Shown here: one piece after another, positions 55,631 through 64,000 of the stretch | How the letters are laid out: every line of letters starts with the position of its first letter | How positions within the stretch are numbered: the stretch's first letter is position 1 | NCBI RefSeq assembly: GCF_023091745.1 | Contig: NC_068934.1 | Location: forward strand, 18,678,434 to 18,742,433 | Length of the DNA stretch: 64,000 nt | Source of the DNA: Budorcas taxicolor | Taxonomy: Eukaryota > Chordata > Mammalia > Artiodactyla > Bovidae | Direction of reading: 5' to 3' | Notes under the pieces: model-generated | Told to the model about the DNA's origin: nothing | The model's database searches: none | The model's input: the letters and a program-made list of their open reading frames with translations, nothing else | Made by a program: the position numbers and the translations under genes

Positions 55631-56666
55631 GCAACATGAAGGAAAAGGATTTAGGTGAGAGCTATCAATATTTGGAAAGTAGAGTCAGTCAGTCTTGATA
55701 CCTGATGGAGGCAAAGAGAGGTGGCTAGCAGCTCACCTCAAGAAGGGCATTCATTGTTGTGCTATATCCTGGACTTGCTAATATATATTCTCCAATATCA
55801 TCCAGTATGTAAAAGAACCTGAAAATCTAGCTGGTGACTTCTAAAGTGAAGTTACCCTCCTAAAAATAAAGAAATCTAGTTAGTAGAAATTTAAAATAGT
55901 AGTTTTGAGAAGATCTGTTAACCCCTTTCTTAGTTGAATAGACTTTGAGCTTGTTGGGCTTCACTTTGCTTTTACTTGGTGAGTCATAAAAAGACTCTTC
56001 CAGTAAATTCATGTGCTTCCATGAAACTTCTGTTTGCTGTGATTGCTAATGATTTTAGATACCATGTGAGCAAGTTAAGACATCTTAGCCATGGATAATG
56101 AATACCATCATGTCAATAAACAGACACATGCATTCAACAGAATGTGCCTCTGCTTTCCTGCCACCCTGCCTCCTGCCCAAACGCAGCAGTAAAGAGGCCC
56201 TAAAAGTAATAGAAAAGCTAATTTTTAATACATTATCCTTTAAAGGAGTTGATTTCCTTTAGCTCCGAATTATTTCTAAGAGACAAATGGTAATTTATTA
56301 ATGTTATTTTTATTCAGTTTTGTGATTTCTTCGGTGCATGCCATGCCAGTGATTTAGAGACAGTTTTTCAGTGAAAAAAGAAATACTGCCACACGGAATG
56401 TAGTAATCAATGGATTTTAAAAGGCTCTTGATTTTAAGAAATGTTAAAATATGAAAATAAATAGGTTTATTGGATAAGCAGAGTATTTCCTGGTGTTCAG
56501 TACTAGAGGGATAATGACATTTAGTAGAAAATAACCTAATGTGTCTTTTCTGAGGTGTCTATCTACCACTCAACAGAAAATGACCTCATTTGTCCCTCAA
56601 ATGTAAAGGGAAGATAATAGATAATCTTAGAAATCTTTGGAAAGTGATTAAATTAGGTAATGGTTC
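55631..56666. other. No recognisable feature
   Basis: 1.0 kb of unique-looking intron sequence, the longest repeat-free block after the exon except 60831-61717. Confidence 0.5.
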
Positions 56667-56685
56667 TTGTTGTTCAGTTGCTCAG

Positions 56686-58660
56686 TCATGTCTGACTCTT
56701 TGCGACCCATGGATTGCAGCACGCCATGATGTCCTTCATCATTTCCCAGAGTTCACTCATACTCGTGTCCATCAAGTCGGTGATGCCATCCAACCATCTC
56801 ATCCTCTGTCGTCCCCTTCTCCCGCCTTCAATCTTTCCCAGCATCAGGGTCTTTTCCAGTGAGTCAGTTCTTCGCTTCAGGTGGCCAAAGTATTGGAGTT
56901 TCAGTTTCAACATTAGTCCTTCCAGTGAATCTTCAAGACTGATCTCCTTTAGGATGGACTGGTTAGATCTCCTTGCAGTCCAAGGGACTCTCAGGAGTCT
57001 TCTCCAACACCACAGTTTGAAAGCATCAATTCTCTGGCACCCAGCCTTCTTTATGGTCCAACTCTCACATCTGTACATGACTACTGGATAAACCACAGCT
57101 TTGACTAGACGGACCTTTGTTGGCAAAGTAATGTCTCTGCTTTTTAATACGCCAAGTTTGTCATAGCTTTCCTTCCAAGGAGCAGGCGTCTTTTCATTTC
57201 ATGGCTGCAGTCACCGTCTACAGTGGTTTTGGAGCCCAAGAAAATAAAGTCTGTCACTGTTTCCATTGTTTCCCCATCTATATGCCATGAAATGATGGAA
57301 TGAGATGCCATGATCTCAGTTTTTTGAATGCTGAATTTTAATCTAGCTTTGTCACTCTCCTCTTTCACCCTCAGCAAGAGGCTCTACAGTTCCTCTTTGC
57401 TTTCATAAGAGTGGTATCATCTGCATATCTGAGGTTATTAGTATTTCTCCAGGCAGTCTTCATTCCAGCTTGTGCTTCATCCAGCCCAGCAATTCTCATG
57501 ATGTACTCTACAAATCAGTTAATAAACAGAGTGACAGTGTACAGCCTTGACGTATTCCTTTCCTGATTTGGAATCAATCTGTTGTTCCATGTCTGGTTCT
57601 AACTGTTGCTTCTTGACCTGCATACAGGTTTCTCAGGAGGCAGGTCAGGTGGTCTGGTATTCCCATCTCTTTAAGAATTTTCCACAGTTTGTTGTCATCC
57701 ACACAGTCAAAGACTTCAGTGTAGTCAATGAAGCAGATGTTTTTCTGGAATTTTCTTGCTTTTTCTGTGATCCGACAGATGGTGGCAATTTGATCTCTGG
57801 TTCCTCTGCCTTTTCTAAATTGAGCTTATACATCTGGAAGTTCTTGGTTCATGTACTGTTGAAGCCTAGCTTGAAGGATTTTGAGCATAACCTTGCTAGC
57901 ATTTAAAATGAGTAATTATAACATTTGTTGGCATTGCCCTTCTTTGGGATTGGAATAAAAATTGATCTTTTCCAGTCCTGTGGCCACTGTGTAGTTTTCC
58001 AAATTTGCTGGCATATTGAGTGCAGCACTGCGACAGCATCGTCTTTTAGGATTTGAAATAGCTCAACTGGAATTCCATCACCTCCACGGCTTTGTTCATA
58101 GTGATACTTCCTAAGACCCACCTGACTTCACACTCTAGGATGTCTGGCTCTGGGTGAGAGCTGAGTGATCATACCATTGTTGTTATCCGGGTCATTAAGA
58201 TCTTTTTTATATAGTTCTGTGTATTCTTGCCACCTCTTCTTAATATCTTCTGCTTCTGTTAGGTCCATACTGTTTTTGTCTTTGTTATTGTGCCCATCTT
58301 TGCATGAAATATTCCCTTGATATCTCCAGTTTTCTTGAAGAGATCTCTAGTCTTTCCCATTCTATTGTTTTCCTCTGTTTCTTTGCATTCATCGCTGAGG
58401 AAGGCTTTCTTATCTCTCCTTGCTATTCTTTGGAACTCTGCATTCAGATGGGTATATCTCCTTTTCTCATTTGCCTTTTGTTTCTCTTCTTTTCTCAGCT
58501 ATTTGTAAGGCCTCCTCAGACAACCATTTGCCTTTTTTCATTTCTTTTTCTTGGGAATTGTTTTTTCACCTCTTCCTGTACAGTGTCACAAAGCTCTGTC
58601 CATAGATCTTCAAGCATTCTATCAGATCTAATCCCTTTAATCTATTTGTCATTTCCACTG
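56686..58660 (-). pseudogene. BovB RT remnant, reverse
   Basis: Minus-strand pieces: 146-residue frame 56686-57126 ('CWRRLLRVPWTARRSNQSIL'), 57144-57377 ('EIMASHSIISWHIDGETMET'), the YADD block at about 57414, 57645-57833 and 57903-58121 ('SRGGDGIPVELFQILKDDAV'). At least four frame breaks. Same gene order as the other copies. Confidence 0.88.
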
Positions 58661-58810
58661 TATAATTAATAAGGGATTTGGTTTAGGTCATACCTAAATG
58701 GCCTAGTGATGTTCCCTACTTTCTTCAGTTTAAGTCTTAATTTTGCAATAAGGAGTTCATGATCTGAGCCACACTCAGCTCCTGGTCTTGTTTTTACTGA
58801 CTGTATAGAG

Positions 58811-58881
58811 CTTCAGCTGGGAAGAATATAATCAATCTGATATAATCAGTCTTCAGCTGGGAAGAATATAATCAATCTGAT
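58811..58881. repeat. 40-bp-period tandem duplication in BovB
   Basis: CTTCAGCTGGGAAGAATATA begins at 58811 and again at 58851. The copies are identical over 31 bp. Other BovB copies here have a single unit, so the duplication is private to this copy. Confidence 0.93.
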
Positions 58882-59180
58882 TTTGGTATTGACCATTTGA
58901 TGATGTCCATGTATAAAGTCATCTCTTGTGTTGTTGGAAGAGGGTGTTTGGTATGACCAGTGCATTCTCTTGGCGAAACACTGTTAGACCCTTTTCCCTG
59001 CTTCATTTTGTACTCCCAAGGCCAAACTTGCCTGTTACTCCAAGTATATCTCTTGACTTCCTACTTTTGCATTGCAGTCCCCTGTGATGAAAGGACTTTT
59101 TTTTTTGATGTTAGTTCTAGAAGGTCTTGTAGGTTTTCATAGAACTGTTTAACTTAAGTTGCTTTGTCATTAGTGGTTGG

Positions 59181-59247
59181 GGGATTGAATCTGAGTGTCC
59201 TGCATTGCAGGCAGATTCTTTATAGTCTGAGTCAACACGGAAGCCCA
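59181..59247 (-). mobile_element. Bov-tA head fragment fused to BovB
   Basis: 'ctgcattgcaggcagattct' and 'gtctgagtcaacacggaagc' are only the tRNA-like head of a reverse Bov-tA. It joins the truncated BovB at a G run shared by both families. Confidence 0.8.
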
Positions 59248-59474
59248 TTTTGTCTATAGATACCTTTAATCTAAATGGCAGTTTCAGTAAGGCTCGTTGC
59301 TTTTATTCCTTAGGCAGCTTGTCCTCTATTAGGAAGTCATAAGGACTATCTTTTGTCATTTGTTATTTTGGACATATTTTGACAAGGGGTAGATATTTAT
59401 CTACTGCTGTGTTTACTTTTCAAAAATAAGCTAAGGTTGTTATCTTTCAGTTTTTTGGCCATGTTTATTAAGTT

Positions 59475-60145
59475 GTGTTTTTCTTTTTAAAATTGTGGTA
59501 TAATTCATACAACATAGAATTTTCCATATTAAAATATATTCATTGACTTTTAGTATATTCAGTATGTTGTCCAACCATACCACTATGTAATTCCAGAACA
59601 TTTCCATCATCCCAAGCAGAAACTCTGTACCCATTAGCAATCTGTTCCAGTCACAGCCCCTTCCTGCTCAGATCCTGGCCAGTTCTCAATCTCCTTTCTG
59701 TCTCTATGAATTTGCATATTTTGAACATTTCTTATGGATGAAATCATAACATATGTGGCCTCCTGTGTCTTCTTTCATTTAGTATAATGATTTGAAAGTT
59801 TATTCATTTATATATAGTATATGTTAGTACTCCATTTCTTTTTATTGCAAAATATTCTTCCATTGTATGGTTAATACATTTTATTTATCCATTTTCAATT
59901 CATGATCATTTGGATTTTTTCACCTTTTGGCTATTAGGAATTCTGCTATGAATGTTGATGTAAAAGTGTTCATGTGGCCATGAATTTTTCTCTTCTCTAT
60001 GTACCTAGGAGTGTATAAAATTTCTGGGTCATGTGGCCTTTTTTTGAGGAACTGCCAAACTGTTTTCCATAGTCACTATACTATTTCACATTCTCATCAG
60101 CAATTTATGAGGGTTTCAGTTTCTCCAAAACTTATATTTTTGTAA
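59475..60145 (-). repeat. Old L1 3' end, reverse
   Basis: 'taattcatacaacatagaat', 'tttgcatattttgaacattt', 'ggtcatgtggcctttttttg', 'actgttttccatagtcacta'. Confidence 0.68.
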
Positions 60146-60149
60146 TAAT

Positions 60150-60328
60150 GATAAGAGCTAACATTTGAGAACTTATATACTAGATCCTATGCTATTTTAC
60201 ATACAGTATCATTTAATTCACAGCACAAACTAGATCATGGAGAATAAATAATTCCCAAAGTCCCATAAATAGTAGATGATGAAGCAAGGATTGAATATAG
60301 GTTTGTCTTATGCCACAAAATGAATACT
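60150..60328 (+). repeat. MIR fragment
   Basis: 'taagagctaacatttgagaa', 'atcatttaattcacagcaca', 'gatgatgaagcaaggattga'. Its right end is where a Bov-tA inserted. Confidence 0.58.
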
Positions 60329-60341
60329 TAACGCTCTGTAT

Positions 60342-60558
60342 TGTTGTTGTTGTTGTTTTAGTCGCTGAGTCTTGTCAGACTCTTTGAGACCCCATGAAGT
60401 GTAGTCCGCCAGGCTCCTCAGTTCATGAGATTTCCCAGGCAAGAATACTGGAGTGGGTTGCCATTTCCTTCTCCAGGGGATCGTCCTGACCTAGGGATTG
60501 AACCCATGACTCTTGCATTAGCAGGCAGGTTCTTTACCACTGGGCCACCAGGGAAGCC
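60342..60558 (-). mobile_element. Bov-tA SINE with 13-bp TSD
   Basis: GTT-repeat tail, 'agtcgctgagtcttgtcaga' body, head 'gggccaccagggaagcc'. Perfect target-site duplication TAACGCTCTGTAT at 60329-60341 and 60559-60571. Confidence 0.96.
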
Positions 60559-60631
60559 TAACGCTCTGTATATTGGAAAGCATTTTCACACTTTTAACTT
60601 TGCAAATGTTCTTTAAAGAGTACCATTTACT

Positions 60632-60830
60632 CATGCTTCCCTGGTGGTAATGAATCTGCCTACACTATGGGACAGCTGGGTTTGATCAGGAAGATCGTCT
60701 GGAGGAGGGCATGGCGACCCACTCCAGTATTCTTTCTTGGAGAATCCCCATGGATAGAGGATCCTGGCTGGCTACAGTCCATGGGGTTGCAAAGAGTTGG
60801 ACATGACTGAGCAACTAAGCACACATGTGT
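60632..60830 (+). mobile_element. Bov-tA SINE
   Basis: 'catgcttccctggtggtaat' (head with a short deletion), 'gaggagggcatggcgaccca', 'gttggacatgactgagcaac'. Confidence 0.9.
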
Positions 60831-61717
60831 ACTCACGCACAGTGTGTCAGTAGCCACAGTTTACCATCATGAATGAAATGCATGTGATGATGTAGTAAGA
60901 GCACTGGATTTCTATTGGGGAAAAACCCTGAACCCTGCTGATTACTAGGTATGTAAGTTTAGTCAGTTCTTGTGAAAGTATATATGAATTCTCTCAGCAT
61001 AGTACTTATCAAATAGTTGGAACCCAGCAAATGTTGTTTAAACATTAAAAATAAATTATCAGAAAAACTGTAACAAGTTTACTTTTTTTTTCCGTGTCTG
61101 GCATTCTTTTGGAATTGACAGCAACTTAGACCAAATTATTTATACTTGTAGATACAGAAGTTTGGGGTTGCATCTGCTTTAGTTTTTCTTCTGGTGGTCC
61201 AGTTAATGTTTTGTGTTGATAATATATCTGAAGACTTTTCCAGTCAGAGGGATCAGTGCCTTAATTATGGCTGGGAAATCTGTGTAAGCGTGCCCTTGAA
61301 GTAGACTTCAGAAACCTGCTTTTCCCCTCCAGAAGTTCTTTTTTTCCCCCAAGTGTGCACACTTGTATTAGTCAGAACTTCTCCATTGTATTGCTCCTTT
61401 AGCTATAACTCTAGTATCAATGTGTTTTGAAAGAAGTTACATAAAAATAGCAATTTAAGGTTATCACTTTAGCTATTAACAAGATAAACCTGGGAAGTAA
61501 AATTAGACTCTCCTAAAATTTTCTAAGTATAAAAAAACTTTAGGAATCCATTAAAAATATTATGTTAATGATGTGTATATGTCTTGATTTTTGTCTGAGC
61601 TGAAAATGAAAGGATGGAGTATATATGCTGTAGTGATAATTTTATTGTAGTGTTTTTAAAACTTATTTTGATTGTTGCCTATAGTATGAAATGTATATTT
61701 CTTGAGGTTTAACAAGT
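60831..61717. other. No recognisable feature
   Basis: 0.9 kb of intron sequence without recognised repeat, gene or structure. Confidence 0.5.
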
Positions 61718-62222
61718 TGCAAAATGCAGTAAATACCCTTCCTCATACCATATGCAAAAATTAACTCAGAATTGGTTAACAGCCTAATTGAAAGAGCTAG
61801 AACCATAATCTTCTTAGAATAAAACTTAGGGATAGATCTTTATGACCTTCAGCTTGGCAGTAGAGTCTTAAATTTTGACACCAAAAGCATGTAAGCAAGA
61901 AGAAAAACGGTACATGAATTGGACTTTATCAAAATGAAAAACTGTTGTCCATCAAATAATATTATGAAGAAAGTAAAAAGACTACCCACATCATGGAAGA
62001 AAATAATTTGCAAATTGTATGACTGATAAGAAAATATATAGACTATAGAGGGAATTCCTAAAAACAACAAAAAGACCAACCCAGTTTAAAAAATGTGCAA
62101 AATATTTGAGTAGACATTTCTTCAGAGATATGCAGCGATTGATAATTAGCATGTGAAAAGAATCAACATCATTAGTCATGGGCAAAATGAAAATCAGAAA
62201 CTCAGTATTACTTTATACCTAA

Positions 62223-62782
62223 TAGTTCAGTTCAGTTCAGTCGCTCAGTCGTGTCCGACTCTTTGCGACCGCATGAGTCACAGCACGCCAGGCCTCCCTG
62301 TCCATCACCAACTCCCAGAGTTCACTCAGACTCATGTCCATCCAACCGTCTCATCCTCGGTCGTCCCCTTCTCCTGCCCCCAACCCCTCCCAGCATCAGA
62401 GCCTTTTCCAGTGAGTCAACTCTTCGCATGAGGTGGCCAAAGTACTGGAGCTTCAGCTTCAGCATCATTCCTTCCAAAGAAATCCCAGGGCTGATCTCCT
62501 TCAGAATGGACTGGTTGGATCTCCTTGCAGTCCAAGGGACTCTCAAGAGTCTTCTCCAACACCACAGTTCAAAAGCATCAATTCTTCAGCGCTCAGCCTT
62601 CTTCACAGTCCAACTCTCACATATATACATGACCACAGGAAAAACCATAGCCTTGACTAGACGGACCTTAGTCAGCAAAATAATGTCTCTGCTTTTGAAT
62701 ATGCTATCTAGGTTGGTCATAACTTTTCTTCCAAGGAGTAAGCGTCTTTTAATTTCATGGCTGCAGTCACCATCTGCAGTAA
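62223..62782 (-). mobile_element. BovB 3' end, 5'-truncated
   Basis: TTCAG tail, 'cgctcagtcgtgtccgactc', to 'ctgcagtcaccatctgcagt'. An internal loss near 62340 ('catgtccatccaaccgtctc'). Many CpGs kept and a 182-residue antisense frame is uninterrupted, so a fairly young copy. Confidence 0.95.
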
Positions 62783-62899
62783 CTCTTAAAGGAAAATAAT
62801 AAATATTGATGAGTTTGTGGAGATGCTGAAACTGATTGGAATACAAAATGGTGCAGCTGATGTGGAAAACCATTTGGCCCATCCTTAAAAAGCTAAACA

Positions 62900-63003
62900 G
62901 GGCTTTCCTGGTGGTCCAGTGGTTAAGACTCTGCTTCCAATACAGGGGCCACGGGTTCCATCCCTGTTTGGGAAGGTTCCGCATGCCACCCTGTACAGTC
63001 AAA
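62900..63003 (+). mobile_element. CHR-1-like SINE with 13-bp TSD
   Basis: 'ggctttcctggtggtccagt', 'catgccaccctgtacagtca', A tail. Target-site duplication AAAAAGCTAAACA at 62887-62899 and 63004-63016. Confidence 0.92.
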
Positions 63004-63372
63004 AAAAAGCTAAACATATAACTGCTGTGTGACCCATCAGTTCTGCACTTAGCTGTATACTCAGAAGAAACTCAGACAGACACTTGTATGCCGGTATTTA
63101 TTATAGCTTAATTCATAATAGCCCAAAGGTTGACACTACCCAAATGTCCATCAGTAAACAAAATGTGATACATTCATACAATGTAATATTTTTCATCCTT
63201 AAAAAGGAAAGAACTTCTTATATTTGCTACCACATGGGCAGTCCTTGCAAACATGCTAAGTAAAAGAAGCCAGGCACAAAAGAACTGATATTAAAGTAGA
63301 CTAGAGATTATGCTGCAGAGTGGGAGGAGAATGGGGAGTTAATTGCTTAAAGCTTAAAGATCTTCTGTTTGA

Positions 63373-63500
63373 AGGGAATTCCCTGACAATCCAGTGACTG
63401 GGATTCCACCCTTTTACTGCAGAGGGCCTGGGTTCAGTCCCTGGTTGGGGAACCAGTATCCCACAAGCCAAGTGGTGTTTTTGTCTGAATAATAAAAAAA
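63373..63500 (+). mobile_element. CHR-1-like SINE
   Basis: 'ggaattccctgacaatccag', 'tggttggggaaccagtatcc', end 'ctgaataataaaaaaac'. Confidence 0.78.
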
Positions 63501-63771
63501 CTTTTGGAAATAAGAAGTATCAATGATTATACAACATTGTGAATGTGATTGATTAATGCCACTAAATTATACACTTAATGACTAAAATGGTGAATTTTAT
63601 GTTTATATACAAAAATATTTCTCTACATACTAAATTTGTGTATATTTCCACAATATATAAAAATGCAACAGTCAGGGAATATTCTCTAGCTCTGGCAATA
63701 ATCTTAACTTCAACATGTTTACTATCATATTGGATCCTAACAAGGCAGCCCATTCAGTATAATATAGGGTT

Positions 63772-63990
63772 TGTTGTTTAGTTGCTAAGTCATGTCTGAC
63801 TCTTGCGACCCCATGAACTGTAGCCTGCCAGGCTCCTCTGTCCATAGGATTGCCAAGGCAGGAATGCCTGGAGTGGATTGGCATTTCCTCCTCCAGGGCA
63901 TCTTCCCCACTCACAAATCAAACCCACATCTCTTGCATCTCCTACATTGGCAGACAGATTCTTTACCCCTGAGCCGTCAGGGAAGCCTGT
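63772..63990 (-). mobile_element. Bov-tA SINE
   Basis: 'ttgttgtttagttgctaagt' tail side, 'tgactcttgcgaccccatga' body, head 'cccctgagccgtcagggaag'. Complete. Confidence 0.92.
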
Positions 63991-64000
63991 AAATGAAAGT

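Larger units (their letters stand above)
56667..59180 (-). mobile_element. BovB, 2.5 kb, reverse
   Basis: Tail at 56667 ('ttgttcagttgctcagtcat'). Minus strand then carries C-terminal region, YADD near 57414-57428, motif A region near 57710, linker, and part of the endonuclease up to about 59180. The 5' UTR and endonuclease start are missing. More diverged than the copies at 38170 and 62223. Confidence 0.94.
61718..63600 (+). repeat. L1 3' region with nested insertions
   Basis: Plus-strand L1 order: 'gaaagagctagaaccataat', 'cttagggatagatctttatg', 'caacatcattagtcatgggc', then after BovB 'aatacaaaatggtgcagctg', 'cccaaaggttgacactaccc' and 'tacacttaatgactaaaatg'. Interrupted at 62223, 62900 and 63373. 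Confidence 0.8.
46216..64000 (+). other. RSF1: RSF1 intron 2 (5' part)
   Basis: Follows the donor at 46216. No later exon of RSF1 was recognised in the remaining 17.8 kb, so the intron extends beyond the window. Confidence 0.72.

Noticed and set aside
46222..64000. Search for RSF1 exon 3 (should encode ICQEFNSTW)
   Set aside because: No stretch with this coding potential and flanking AG/GT was found by reading the plus strand.

Overview
The window is ruminant nuclear DNA, almost certainly from a bovid. It is dense in repeats that occur together only in that group: BovB (an RTE-class LINE), its derivative SINEs BOV-A2 and Bov-tA, and the older tRNA-derived CHR-type SINEs. Underneath lies ordinary mammalian repeat sediment (L1, L2, MIR, CR1/L3-like, hAT and Tigger-like DNA transposons, one mariner). 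It is not microbial: I see no operons, ribosome binding sites, CRISPR arrays or prophage, and most ORFs are chance frames or translated repeats. Nothing in the sequence separates cattle from buffalo, sheep or goat.

One host gene is supported. Positions 46124-46215 hold a 92-nt coding exon with good splice sites whose 30 full codons plus one split codon match residues 63-93 of the chromatin remodelling factor RSF1. The RSF1 start exon and the exon that should follow are not visible. I therefore read 1-46123 as part of RSF1 intron 1 and 46216-64000 as part of intron 2, with the gene on the + strand.

Layout. 1-8 kb: sparse intron sequence with two Tigger-like elements in opposite orientation, each hit by a ruminant retroelement. 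8.2-9.5 kb: a decayed Hsmar1-like mariner. 9.5-16.6 kb: mostly minus-strand L1 broken by SINEs. 17.5-22.1 kb: an old plus-strand L1/HAL1-like block interrupted by a hAT element and a BovB. 22.4-25.9 kb: a minus-strand L1 3' end holding two BOV-A2 copies and a 5'-inverted BovB. 26.7-29.7 kb: a nearly complete BovB with its 5' half inverted. 29.7-32.2 kb and 36-38 kb: quiet intron. 32.2-34.2 kb and 38.2-42.7 kb: further BovB, including a 3.04-kb copy with a clear target-site duplication. 43-46 kb: old L2, CR1-like and L1 pieces leading to the exon. 47-54 kb: SINEs, a young ruminant L1 and a long old L1. 56.7-59.2 kb: a 2.5-kb minus-strand BovB. 59.5-64 kb: L1 fragments carrying nested BovB and SINEs.

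The strongest signals are mechanistic. Two BovB copies carry 5' inversions of the twin-priming type. Several nested insertions have readable target-site duplications. One short target was used by two different elements. There is also a perfect 19-bp-arm hairpin and a local 56-bp direct duplication that no repeat I recognise explains. I found no new protein-coding system. Repeat family names come from remembered consensus sequences and edges are good to about 5-20 bp unless a duplication fixes them.
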